The notes under the pieces are model-generated. The model was not told the origin of the DNA and searched no databases. It worked only from the letters and a program-made list of their open reading frames with translations. From Acidobacteriota bacterium (GTDB taxonomy: Bacteria; Acidobacteriota; Terriglobia; Terriglobales; Acidobacteriaceae): DNA of 13,427 nucleotides. The translations under genes were made by a program, and so were the position numbers. Below are positions 1 to 9,918 of this stretch, piece after piece. The DNA is taken from the NCBI GenBank assembly GCA_003224835.1, contig QHZX01000055.1:1-13427 (forward strand). Direction: 5' to 3'. Every line of letters begins with the position of its first letter. The first letter of the stretch is position 1.

Positions 1-1619
1 CGACCGAAGTGATCGTCAAAGGTGGTTACATCCGCGTGGTGCAGGACATACGCGGCAAGTATCACTCGGAGGGCGATTTTGTAATGAATCGTCCGTTGCA
101 CGGTGCTTTGAATCCAACACCAGTGGACGAATCTACAGACACATATGACTCCATCGATTGGCTGGTGAAGAACATCCCTGAGACCAATGGAAAGGTCGGC
201 ATTCTCGGCATTTCCTACGACGGGTTCCTTCCTTTAATGGCTGTAATTAATCCGCATCCCGCACTCAAGGTTTCAGTCCCGATGAACCCAATGGTCGATG
301 GCTGGATGGGAGACGACTGGTTCCACAATGGAGCATTTCGTGCGCAAAACCTGCCCTACATCTACGAGCAGGAAGCCACTCGCAAGAATGACGAGAAGTG
401 GTGGACCGATCACTTTGACGATTATGACCTCTACATGGAAGGCTCGGTCGGCGACATCGGCCGGAGCCACGGATTAGAGCAGGTCGGCTTCTGGAAGCAA
501 ATACTCGCGCATCCTGCATACGACTCATGGTGGCAAGAGCAAGCGATGGACAAAATTCTTGCCGACCAGCCGCTGAAGGTGCCGCTCATGCTGGTACACA
601 GCCTTTGGGACCAGGAAGATATTTACGGAGCGCCCGCAGTTTACAAAGCCATCAAGGCGAAAGATGTAAACAACGATAAAGTTTTCCTGGTGCTTGGCCC
701 ATGGCACCACGGTCAGGAGATTGGAGATGGCAGCTCGCTGGGCGCGATCAAATTCAACAGCGACAGCGGACTCTATTTCCGCGAGAACATTCTTGCTCCA
801 TTCCTCGCGCATTTCCTGAAAGACGATGCTCCCAAACTCGACGTTGCTCCAGTCAATGCGTTTCAAACTGGAACAAACGAATGGGAGCGGTTGCGGTCAT
901 GGCCCTCGGGCTGTGACAGCGGCTGCGCTCCGAAAACCACGCCGTTATATTTGAATGGCAATCTGAAGCTGAGCTTTTCCGAACCCAAACGCGGTGACTC
1001 CGCCTTCGATGAATACGTCTCCGACCCGGCCAAGCCCGTTCCTTATCGCGCCCGGCCAAGTCAGCCCGTTGGCTACACTGGTCGCCTTACCTGGCCCCAG
1101 TGGCTCGTCGATGACCAACGGGAAGCCTCTGGTCGGCCCGACGTCCTAGCCTTCACCTCGGAGGCTTTGAAAGATCCCGTGAAGATCAGCGGCCAGCCGA
1201 TGGCCAATCTGGTGGCTTCTACCAGCGGCACGGATTCCGACTGGGTGATCAAGCTCATTGATGTTTATCCCGACGAGGTGGCCGGAGACGAAGAGATGGG
1301 CGGCTATCAGCTAATGGTTTCAGCCGATATCTTCCGCGGACGGTACCGCGAGAGCCTCGAAACTCCCAAAGCGATAACCCCGGACAAGCCTTTGCTGTAC
1401 CGTTTCGCTCTACCCACCGCGAACCACGTTTTCCTACCCGGCCACCGCATAATGGTGCAGGTTCAGTCGAGTTGGTTCCCACTCTACGACCGCAATCCAC
1501 AGACGTTTGTGCCCTCAATCTTCTGGGCCAAACCGGAAAACTACAAAAAAGCCACGCAGCGCGTCTATCACGCTCCCGGACAGGAGAGCTTCATCGATCT
1601 GCCCATGGTAAAAGAGTAA
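1..1619 (+). CDS. alpha-amino acid ester hydrolase (CocE/NonD, S15-type hydrolase), 5' end cut by window
   Basis: The reading frame is open from base 3, so the gene begins before the window. GTG at 9 is an internal valine codon, not a start. The family are serine hydrolases acting on alpha-amino acid esters and amides, including beta-lactams with an alpha-amino acyl group. Counting from the GTG at 9, the nucleophile is Ser69 in G-I-S-Y-D-G, the acid Asp201 in L-W-D-Q-E-D and the base His234 in P-W-H-H-G. Asp103, Glu203 and Asp204 sit at the spacing of the carboxylate cluster that binds the substrate amino group in Xanthomonas and Acetobacter AEH (as I recall the structures). The C-terminal half is the jelly-roll domain of S15 enzymes, with the P-x-Y-D-R-N-P-Q-T-F stretch near residue 490. 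Compared with characterised AEH about 105 N-terminal residues, including any export signal, are missing. A plain CocE-like esterase is the alternative. Confidence 0.88.
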   Translation, partial: TEVIVKGGYIRVVQDIRGKYHSEGDFVMNRPLHGALNPTPVDESTDTYDSIDWLVKNIPETNGKVGILGISYDGFLPLMAVINPHPALKVSVPMNPMVDGWMGDDWFHNGAFRAQNLPYIYEQEATRKNDEKWWTDHFDDYDLYMEGSVGDIGRSHGLEQVGFWKQILAHPAYDSWWQEQAMDKILADQPLKVPLMLVHSLWDQEDIYGAPAVYKAIKAKDVNNDKVFLVLGPWHHGQEIGDGSSLGAIKFNSDSGLYFRENILAPFLAHFLKDDAPKLDVAPVNAFQTGTNEWERLRSWPSGCDSGCAPKTTPLYLNGNLKLSFSEPKRGDSAFDEYVSDPAKPVPYRARPSQPVGYTGRLTWPQWLVDDQREASGRPDVLAFTSEALKDPVKISGQPMANLVASTSGTDSDWVIKLIDVYPDEVAGDEEMGGYQLMVSADIFRGRYRESLETPKAITPDKPLLYRFALPTANHVFLPGHRIMVQVQSSWFPLYDRNPQTFVPSIFWAKPENYKKATQRVYHAPGQESFIDLPMVKE

Positions 1620-1683
1620 TTCGGTTCACGAACAGCCGCGCCAAGTGACTAAAGTGACCTGCTGCCCAGCCGGTACCTCGCCC

Positions 1684-1689
1684 TATAAT
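1684..1689 (+). promoter_or_regulatory. candidate -10 element (TATAAT) for the GAF-like gene
   Basis: A perfect TATAAT lies 35 bases before the ATG at 1724, in the only gap between the hydrolase and the next gene. It would give a leader of roughly 28 bases. No convincing -35 is seen at 16-18 bases upstream, so the call rests on the -10 and position alone. Confidence 0.4.
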
Positions 1690-1723
1690 CGGAGCACCAA
1701 TCCGGCCCCGATTTAGCGCGAAT

Positions 1724-2782
1724 ATGCCCGAAAAACACGCCGAAGAGATCGTCCGCACCGCTGTCGCTCAGGTTCTCGAGCGTCAACTCGCTTCATTTCG
1801 CGAGAGTGTCGTTCAGGAAGTCCTACGCGAAGTCGGTCCTGCTCTCTCCGGCAAGCCTGCAAGTTCTGGAAGCTCCGCTGCCGGTCTGCAAAAAGCAGTT
1901 GCACGCATCCAGGCGGGCGCCACGCAGAAGGAAATTTTACGGGCGTTGCTGGACAATACTGTCCTCTACAGCGGGCGGGCCGCCCTATTTGTCGTAAAAA
2001 ATGGGACGGCGACCGGTTGGCAGGGAACTGCCTTCTCCAATAACGACGCGATCAAGGATTTCGCGTTGAACATGAGTTCCGGGATGGTTGCGCGAGTCAT
2101 GCAGTCCCGTAATGCAGAGAACGGCGCCGCATCGGACTTCGATCAGCATTTCACGTCAAAGTTTGGTTCTCCGGCGGACGGCAAGTTGGCGCTCATGCCA
2201 TTGCTACTGAAAGACAAAGTCTCGGCTTTGGTCTATGCCGATGGTGGGGCCCAGGCCGGAACACTCGATGCCGCAGCGCTCGATGTGCTGGTACGAGCTA
2301 CTAGTGCCTGGCTGGAAGTTGTCTCGCAACGCAAGCAAGCGCAAAAGGATGGAGCACCAGAGCCGGAAATGCATTCCGCCCCATCCGCGAATGATCCTTT
2401 CGCAGCCCATGCGCCACTTCACACCGGCAGGTCCCACGTAGCTGAAGCTGCGATGTCAGCCGCAGCGGCCTCCGGCGGTTCAACTGCAGGAATCGCGCCC
2501 GGGCTTAGTGCTGAAGATGCCGAGGTCCACCACAAGGCTCAGCGTTTCGCCCGCCTGCTGATGGATGAAATTAAGCTCTACAATCAGGCCAAGGTTGCCG
2601 ACGGGCGGAAGCACAAAGATATATTCGATCGCCTCAAGGAAGACATCGAAAAGAGCCGCGCAACATATCAGAAGCGATACGGAAATACGTCCGCGGCCAG
2701 TGGTGATTATTTCAATCAGGAACTAATTCGCAGCCTCGCAGAAGATGACGTTTCTCTTCTCGGCAAAAACTTTCAGCGGTAG
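1724..2782 (+). CDS. GAF-like domain protein of unknown function
   Basis: The protein has 352 residues and neither signal peptide nor membrane segment, so it is probably cytoplasmic. Residues 1-40 form a charged amphipathic helix. Residues about 55-205 look like a GAF-type sensory domain: a helix, then a strand with A-L-F-V-V-K-N-G, a T-G-W-Q-G turn, and a late strand with V-S-A-L-V-Y-A-D-G. A low-complexity Ala/Ser/Pro/His linker (about 206-262) leads to a charged helical C-terminal region (266-352) with motif A-R-L-L-M-D-E-I-K-L-Y, then G-R-K-H-K-D and R-L-K-E-D-I-E-K-S-R. No output domain (kinase, GGDEF, HTH) is seen, so it may act by protein contact; ligand and partner are unknown. ATG at 1724 is the first good start; a Shine-Dalgarno is not obvious. 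The nearest possible promoter is the TATAAT at 1684. GAF is a fold-level guess from pattern. Confidence 0.8.
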   Translation: MPEKHAEEIVRTAVAQVLERQLASFRESVVQEVLREVGPALSGKPASSGSSAAGLQKAVARIQAGATQKEILRALLDNTVLYSGRAALFVVKNGTATGWQGTAFSNNDAIKDFALNMSSGMVARVMQSRNAENGAASDFDQHFTSKFGSPADGKLALMPLLLKDKVSALVYADGGAQAGTLDAAALDVLVRATSAWLEVVSQRKQAQKDGAPEPEMHSAPSANDPFAAHAPLHTGRSHVAEAAMSAAAASGGSTAGIAPGLSAEDAEVHHKAQRFARLLMDEIKLYNQAKVADGRKHKDIFDRLKEDIEKSRATYQKRYGNTSAASGDYFNQELIRSLAEDDVSLLGKNFQR

Positions 2783-2820
2783 CCTTCGGGGTAACTATTC
2801 AACGGGAATAATCAACGCTG

Positions 2821-5105
2821 ATGCATGTCATCAGCATCTTACTAAGAGATAATCATAGAGACGTGGCGGGGCATCTTTCTAAATTATTTTTACTGTCCGT
2901 AATCTTGTGCGCACTCGTGTGCTCGTCTGCCACACCGCAGCAACCGCCAGACACTAAGGTCCAGCCGCAGGCGCCAGATTCCAAAGCCGGTAGTCAGCCT
3001 GCGAAAACATCTACCCCCACGAAACGACCGCGCAGAACGAAGAACAGGAAGCCCTCGCACCCGACTCGCAGATCGCGACGCAATACGGTTCGTTTTCGAA
3101 AAATTCACCAGCCCGCAAACATAACGCTGAGGACGCGGGATCGCTGGCCTGGCTGGCGGTCGGATACGCGTACTTCCTGGATCATCAATACCCCAGGTCC
3201 ATTGACGCACTGAATCATGCCAAGGCGCACGGAACCGAGATCGGTGACTACATCGCTTACTATCTCGCAAGTTCGCAGCTTCAGAGCGGTCGCACTGCTG
3301 AAGCGCTGAGTCTGCTCAGCAAGTTCGACGATAGTTTTCCCGAGTCTCTGCTGATCCGCGATGCGCACGTTCTCTATGCTGGCGCTCTGATTACCGCAAA
3401 TCGCGCCAAAGAAGCTGCCGTTTTGCTGGAAAAGGACCGCGAGCCCATTCGCGCCGACTTGGAGCTCACACTCGGTCGAGCGTATGAGGCTGCGGGTGAG
3501 CCGGCGAAAGCCGCTGCCGTTCTTAAGCATCTCTATAGTGGCCTGCCGCTCAGCTTCGAAGCCTCCGTCGCCGAATCGGAGTTGCAGAAATTATCTTCGT
3601 CTCCCGATGTTACGGCGATCTCTTTCGGCGAGCAGAAGAGTCGCACCGACGCTCTAGTTCGGGCCAAGCGCTTCCCGGAAGCCGTGGACGCCTACCGGGA
3701 CTTGCTGCGGAAAGCGACTCCCACCGACAAGCCTGAAATTCAACTCGCGTTGGCCGAGACGCTGCACCATTCCGGACAAGATCGAGAAGTCAAATCTCTG
3801 TTGAATTCAGTTGACGCATCTTCGCCTGAAATCGCGGCGCGGCGACTCTGGGATCTTGGCGAGCTCCAGCGCGCTGCCAACGATGATGATACTTTCCTGC
3901 GGACTGTCGACCAAATTCGCCAGGTCGCTCCCACCAGCCCATGGCTTGAACAGGCGCTGCTCTACGCGGGGAACATTTATCTCCTGCGCAACGATTATGA
4001 CAAAGCGATTGACGCTTATCGCGAAATCGAAACTCGGTTTCCGGGCGGCGCGCGTGCTCCCTATTCGCACTGGAAAGCCGCATGGCTTAATTTACGGAAA
4101 GGGCGAAACGACGAAGCCAAGTCTGAATTCGAACAGCAGATCGCGATGTACCCGGATTCCTCAGAGGTCCCGGCAGCACTCTACTGGCGGGGACGTTTGG
4201 CGGAAGAAGATGGCGATTCCGCCATGGCCAGCGCCTTCTATCAAAAAATTTCCGACCGCTTTCGCAATTACTATTACGGCCCGCTCGCGCGTGAGCGGCA
4301 AAGCAAACTGAGCTTGCCCGCAGATCCGCCGCATTACGCCATTCTCGATCACGTTCCGCCAATCAACGGAATTTCGCCGATTATTAATGACACGCCACCA
4401 GATAATCTTCGCGTTGAAAAGGCGCACCTCCTCGAAAACGGTGGGTTGTTGGACTTCGCAATCCGCGAACTGAAGGCTGCCGCTGAGGAAGATAAAGGCG
4501 ACTGGTTGCCCGCTGAAATCGCCCGCATGTACCAGGACGCCGGCCGCTACGACGCTGCAGTTGAGACTTTAAAACGCGCGATACCGAATTATTTCGCTGT
4601 CGACATCAGCAGCCTGCCCAGATCTTACTGGGAAGCGCTTTTTCCCAAACCGTACTGGTCTGACCTGAAACGTTTCGCTGATGCTAACGGTCTTGATCCG
4701 TATATGGTCGCGTCCTTGGTTCGGCAGGAATCGGAATTCAATCCCAACGCTGTTTCCAATAAGAGCGCGGTGGGGCTGATGCAGTTGCTACCGCGAGTTG
4801 GCAAAGGCGTGGCCAAGCAAGTGAAGCTGAAACATTTTTCCCCGCCACAACTTTTAACGCCAGCCATTAACCTGCAGCTGGGAACGCGTTATTTCCGCTC
4901 AATGGTCGATCAATTCGGAGGTTTCGAATATGCGCTCGCCGCCTACAACGCCGGCGATGATCGTGTGAAGGATTGGCAATCAGCGGGGAAGTATCGCGAC
5001 GTCCAGGAATTCGTCGAATCTATTCCATTTACCGAAACCCGCGAATACGTGCAGGCGATCATGCGCAATGCCAATGTCTATCGCCAGCTCTACGGCTCAC
5101 CATAA
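2821..5105 (+). CDS. exported lytic murein transglycosylase (Slt70-like), reading frame broken once
   Basis: This is a periplasmic enzyme that cleaves the MurNAc-GlcNAc bond of peptidoglycan to give 1,6-anhydro ends. The N-terminal part (2821 to about 3018) has a hydrophobic export segment K-L-F-L-L-S-V-I-L-C-A-L-V followed by a Pro/Gln/Lys linker. From about 3018 the protein continues in another frame, with a long helical TPR-like arm (A-W-L-A-V-G-Y-A-Y-F near 3147, further TPR-like pairs to about 4600) and a C-terminal SLT domain (about 4665-5090). The catalytic Glu is codon 4728-4730 in R-Q-E-S-E-F; G-L-M-Q-L-L-P is at 4773-4793, A-A-Y-N-A-G at 4938-4955, and I-P-F-T-E-T-R-E-Y-V follows. 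The second frame has no plausible start before a TTG at 3423, inside the TPR arm, so the two halves belong together. The start may be ATG 2821, or GTG 2863, which gives a shorter, cleaner signal peptide. The gene is a pseudogene, a sequencing error or a recoded gene; the SLT domain itself looks intact. Confidence 0.85.
3004..3045 (+). other. frame junction in the lytic transglycosylase gene
   Basis: The frame carrying the signal peptide runs on to a TGA at 3211-3213 but turns Arg/Lys/Pro-rich and unnatural after about 3022. The frame carrying the TPR and SLT part is closed upstream by TAG at 2991 and reads naturally (H-E-T-T-A-Q-N-E-E-Q-E) from about 3018. The join is equivalent to one missing base. 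The C5 run at 3014-3018 is the natural place: one extra C would make a single frame of 2286 bases. A -1 slip of the Pro codon CCC on this run would do the same. Confidence 0.75.
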
Positions 5106-5121
5106 ACCGTGTGCTTTGGAT

Positions 5122-5397
5122 TTAGAGTTTTCCGGTTTCAACCAGCGATAAGGCCTTGGAGAGAGCTTTTAGCACTCTCTGACGCTTGGGTTCTTCCAGT
5201 AGATACATCGGTAAGCGCTCAAACCATCGTTCTACTTCCCATCCCCGCCGTTTTCTCCAATCTTCGCCAAGCTGTGCTGCGATGGTTTTTCCTCGAACGC
5301 GGCTGCTGGGGCGGGTCTTTTGCTGATAGTACTCAATACACTCTTGCAGTTGCTCGATGGTCTTAAATCTGAATGTGAAAGACGCGACCCGAACCAC
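5122..5397 (-). CDS. small conserved-looking protein of unknown function
   Basis: I do not recognise the family. The GTG at 5397 is preferred because a strong Shine-Dalgarno (GGGAGG) stands five bases before it; this gives 91 residues. A TTG at 5469 in the same frame would give 115 residues, and the extra stretch (A-R-I-A-K-E-R-L-K-N-L) also looks protein-like, so the longer form cannot be excluded. The protein has an F-T-F-R-F-K-T strand, a helix with Q-L-Q-E-C-I-E-Y-Y, a basic P-S-S-R-V-R-G-K segment, and a Trp/Arg-rich helix with W-F-E-R-L-P-M-Y-L-L-E-E-P-K-R. There is no signal peptide or membrane segment. The gene converges on the transglycosylase with only 16 bases between the stop codons. 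The composition is not that of a shadow frame. Confidence 0.6.
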   Translation of the reverse strand: MVRVASFTFRFKTIEQLQECIEYYQQKTRPSSRVRGKTIAAQLGEDWRKRRGWEVERWFERLPMYLLEEPKRQRVLKALSKALSLVETGKL

Positions 5398-5402
5398 AAT
5401 AA

Positions 5403-5408
5403 CCTCCC
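5403..5408 (-). promoter_or_regulatory. ribosome binding site deciding the start at 5397
   Basis: The minus strand reads GGGAGG followed by five bases (TTATT) and GTG. It is one of the few strong Shine-Dalgarno sequences in the window and favours the shorter reading of the small gene. Confidence 0.5.
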
Positions 5409-5469
5409 GCGGAATTAGGCTTGCGATACCATCCAAATTCTTGAGCCGTTCTTTCGCGATTCGTGCCAA

Positions 5470-5744
5470 CGGTGCTCTCTAGTCCCGGCTGAAGCCGTTT
5501 TCTCTTCTAATAATCCCACCAATTCCTCTAGGCTCCAAATATAGCGGGTTGAGTCTCGCTGCAATGGAGGGCGTCACCGTCAGGATCTAATCGTATGGTG
5601 GAATGTAATAGGCGTCATAAATGGTGCCTGTACGCTGTGATCTGAATCCGAGTGTCACATGACTGCTAAATCCTCCTTGAACAGCCAACCAAGGAAAATC
5701 CGTCTAGCAACTCCCTGGCTGTACCCTTCGTTATCATTGTGTTT
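5470..5744. other. intergenic region without visible gene
   Basis: This gap separates the start of the small minus-strand gene from the start of the aminotransferase, so both promoters should lie here. I see no open frame of note, RNA gene or repeat. A TATCAT at 5732-5737 stands seven bases before the ATG at 5745; as a -10 it would place the transcript start at the start codon. No matching -35 is seen. Confidence 0.4.
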
Positions 5745-6902
5745 ATGTTTTCCCGCCGGACCGAGTGGGACCTCGCGACCAATCGCCTCACCATCGCGCA
5801 TCAGGAAGCGCTCTCGTCTGGCGGCCAACTAATCGACCTGACTATTTCTAATCCCACCCGTGCGGAACTCAGATACGACGAATCTGCAATTCTCAGTGGC
5901 CTCTCAAATCCGAAAACGCTTGACTACGATCCGCAACCCAAGGGCATGCGTAGCGCACGTGAAGCGGTTGCCCAGTACTACGCGTCCATGGTCGATCCCG
6001 AGTCTCTAATTCTTACCACCAGCACCAGCGAAGGATATTCTTTCGTCTTCCGGCTGCTCTGCAATCCGGGCGACGAAATTCTCGTCCCCAAACCTAGCTA
6101 TCCGTTGTTTGATTTTCTGGCTGAGTTGGAAGACGTGAAGCTGGTCCCTTATCCATTAATTTACGATCACGGCTGGCAGATTGATTTTCATTCGCTGGAA
6201 GCCGTGCTCACCGCGAACGCCCGAGCAATCGTTCTAGTACACCCAAACAATCCGACGGGCTCTTACATCAACGCGCAAGAGCGACAACGCCTGAACGAGC
6301 TGTGTCGTCAACACCAGCTCGCGTTGATTGTGGACGAAGTTTTCCTCGATTACTCCCACGACGGCCAGCCGCAGCCGACCTTCACCGCAAATCATGAGAC
6401 TCTCACTTTCACTCTCAGTGGCATTTCAAAAATTTCCGCTCTCCCTCAAATGAAGCTTGCATGGATTGCGGTGAGCGGTCCTCCAACGGACGCTGCCGCT
6501 GCGATGCAGCGACTGGAGGAGATTGCCGATACTTATCTGTCTTTGAATGCGCCCATCCAGCTCGCGGCGCCAGTTCTGCTCGATCAGCGAAAAACCATTC
6601 AGCCGCAACTCATGCATCGAGTCCGGGCTAACCTGGCTGAGCTCGATCGCCAGCTGGCCCGCCAAAAATCCTGCTCCCGTCTCGAAGTTCAGGGTGGATG
6701 GTACGATGTTCTCCGAATCCCGGCGACCCACTCCGATGAAGACTTCGCCATCGAACTGTTGCGACGCGCGAGCGTCCTCGTACATCCCGGCCATTTTTAT
6801 GATTTTCCCAATGACGGCTATCTTGTGCTGAGCCTGATTTCCCCCGAACACGAATTTTGCACGGGAATTGCGTCGCTATTAAATCTGGCGAGTACGCTCT
6901 AA
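5745..6902 (+). CDS. PLP-dependent class I/II aminotransferase
   Basis: The 385-residue enzyme belongs to fold type I aminotransferases, which move an amino group between an amino acid and a 2-oxo acid. Counting from ATG 5745, the PLP-binding Lys is residue 229 (codon 6429-6431) in S-G-I-S-K-I-S-A-L-P-Q. The V-H-P-N-N-P-T-G motif holds the Asn that contacts the PLP ring hydroxyl, and I-V-D-E-V-F holds the Asp that pairs with the pyridine nitrogen. The N-terminal substrate loop has D-L-T-I-S-N-P-T, and G-G-W-Y-D-V-L-R is the usual small-domain segment. Substrate specificity cannot be read; Ala, Asp or aromatic types are all possible. A GTG at 5739 in frame is a less likely start, because M-F-S-R-R-T-E-W-D-L is the more typical beginning. 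No Shine-Dalgarno is visible. The acs gene follows after 117 bases with its own possible promoter. Confidence 0.9.
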   Translation: MFSRRTEWDLATNRLTIAHQEALSSGGQLIDLTISNPTRAELRYDESAILSGLSNPKTLDYDPQPKGMRSAREAVAQYYASMVDPESLILTTSTSEGYSFVFRLLCNPGDEILVPKPSYPLFDFLAELEDVKLVPYPLIYDHGWQIDFHSLEAVLTANARAIVLVHPNNPTGSYINAQERQRLNELCRQHQLALIVDEVFLDYSHDGQPQPTFTANHETLTFTLSGISKISALPQMKLAWIAVSGPPTDAAAAMQRLEEIADTYLSLNAPIQLAAPVLLDQRKTIQPQLMHRVRANLAELDRQLARQKSCSRLEVQGGWYDVLRIPATHSDEDFAIELLRRASVLVHPGHFYDFPNDGYLVLSLISPEHEFCTGIASLLNLASTL

Positions 6903-6951
6903 GGGGAAGAGTTCCCTCGATGCACTCGGCGCCAATCTCTGCGCCCTCTAG

Positions 6952-6981
6952 CAGACAACCTCCCCGACCTCGCAGTAAAAT
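6952..6981 (+). promoter_or_regulatory. candidate promoter for acs
   Basis: CAGACA (6952-6957, four of six to TTGACA) and TAAAAT (6976-6981, five of six to TATAAT) are 18 bases apart and would start a transcript near 6988, about 32 bases before the ATG. This is pattern evidence only. Confidence 0.3.
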
Positions 6982-7019
6982 GCACTCCGGCAACCCAATC
7001 TGACCCCGAGGGCCCTTGA

Positions 7020-8996
<1,977 letters not shown>

Positions 8997-9117
8997 ATAC
9001 AGCCCAGTTCCAGGCGCTCAGGCCTTTAGAAGAGAGAAGATGAACTAGCTCTTCACCGGAGTACGGCACCGCACTTCGAAGGCTGGTGCACCGCCGAATT
9101 TGACATAAAATCCCACG

Positions 9118-9157
9118 CCTAGGAACGTCTCGTATTCAAAAACACGAGTCCTATAGG
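9118..9157 (+). terminator. imperfect hairpin, possible terminator or leader structure
   Basis: Arms CCTA, GGA and CTCGT pair with ACGAG, TCC and TAGG around the loop ATTCAAAAAC, with unpaired bases on both sides, and CCTTTT follows. It lies in the 232-base gap between acs and the BON gene, 122 bases after the acs stop. The stem is weak and the T run short, so the role is uncertain. Confidence 0.25.
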
Positions 9158-9217
9158 CCTTTTCAGTCATCTTTTGCTGGTTCTTTGTCATCAAACACCA
9201 TGCTTGCCGAAACCAGT

Positions 9218-9222
9218 GGAGG
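9218..9222 (+). promoter_or_regulatory. strong ribosome binding site of the BON-domain gene
   Basis: GGAGG stands six bases before the ATG at 9229, in contrast to most genes of the window, which lack a clear site. It fixes the start and suggests efficient translation. Confidence 0.7.
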
Positions 9223-9228
9223 AATTTA

Positions 9229-9768
9229 ATGAAAGCTAAGCTGCTCGTATTTCCGACTCTCCTGCTATTGGCTTCCGCAGCTTGGGGACAAAGCAATCAA
9301 ACCCAGGCTCCGCCGCAAGCGGAAGATCGTCTGGTCAAAGAGGTGCGGCACCAAATCTTATTGCTGCCCCGTTTAAGCGTCTTCGACAATCTCGAGTACA
9401 AGGTCGAGGGCTATAAAGTGACCTTAGTGGGTCAGGTCACAAATCCGACTCTGAAGTCCGATGCGGAAAATGTCGTAAAGCACATCGAAGGTGTCGAACA
9501 GGTAGATAACCGAATCGAAGTACTCCCCACCTCACCCATGGACGATAACCTTCGCCTGAAGATGTATGCGGCTATTTACGGATACTCTGCGTTGCAAAAA
9601 TATGCCATGCCTGTGGTTAAACCAATTCGCATCATCGTTAAGAGTGGCCACGCGACATTGGAAGGCGTAGTAGATAGCGAGGCAGACAAAAACTTGGCTG
9701 GATTGCGAGCTAACAGCGTTCCCGGAGTGTTTTCGGTAACTAACAATCTGCGGGTTGCAAAGGACTAG
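9229..9768 (+). CDS. exported protein with two BON domains (OsmY-like)
   Basis: The 179-residue precursor begins with a typical signal peptide (K-A-K, hydrophobic L-L-V-F-P-T-L-L-L-L-A-S) and a likely cleavage site after A-W-G at about residue 20. Two BON domains follow: residues about 33-100, with V-T-L-V-G-Q-V-T-N and V-E-Q-V-D-N-R-I, and about 107-178, with A-T-L-E-G-V-V-D-S and V-F-S-V-T-N-N-L. BON domains are periplasmic and are thought to bind phospholipid or envelope surfaces; OsmY and related proteins respond to osmotic stress. No enzyme domain or pore-forming part is attached. The gene stands alone, with a strong ribosome binding site before it and a large hairpin after it, in tail-to-tail arrangement with the phosphatase gene. 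The BON call is firm; the stress role is inferred from the family. Confidence 0.88.
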   Translation: MKAKLLVFPTLLLLASAAWGQSNQTQAPPQAEDRLVKEVRHQILLLPRLSVFDNLEYKVEGYKVTLVGQVTNPTLKSDAENVVKHIEGVEQVDNRIEVLPTSPMDDNLRLKMYAAIYGYSALQKYAMPVVKPIRIIVKSGHATLEGVVDSEADKNLAGLRANSVPGVFSVTNNLRVAKD

Positions 9769-9780
9769 TATTCGCGACAA

Positions 9781-9814
9781 AGCGGCTGCGGACCACGCTC
9801 AGTCCACAGCCGCT
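9781..9814. terminator. large hairpin between convergent genes, probable terminator
   Basis: AGCGGCTGCGGAC (9781-9793) pairs with GTCCACAGCCGCT (9802-9814): 13 positions with one C-A mismatch and an 8-base loop. CAA and TTG outside extend the stem past one bulged G. It starts 12 bases after the BON stop and lies before the stop of the convergent phosphatase gene. No long T run follows on either strand, so termination is inferred from stem strength and position. Confidence 0.55.
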
Positions 9815-9918
9815 GTTGCATCTCGATTCCCGTTTTACTTCTGCGACTCTGCCGCTCAAATCTTTTGACGTTTCGAGTCAGTGCACGGCGCACCCACTCC
9901 ATGGAACCTGTCACGCTA

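Noticed and set aside
3013..3025. Programmed -1 frameshift with a classical slippery heptamer
   Set aside because: No X-XXY-YYZ heptamer in the right frame and no clear downstream stem-loop were found; a lost base in the C5 run is simpler, although a slip on CCC is not excluded.
3105..3530. 141-codon open frame on the minus strand
   Set aside because: It is opposite the TPR arm of the transglycosylase and shows no domain of its own.
6904..6945. Two short hairpins after the aminotransferase stop as a terminator
   Set aside because: GGGAA/TTCCC (6904-6916) and GGCGC/GCGCC (6928-6945) have only 5-base-pair stems and no T run after them.
9100..9128. TTGACA at 9100-9105 as a promoter for the BON gene
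   Set aside because: No -10-like hexamer is found at 15-19 bases downstream; the nearest candidate is about 27 bases away.
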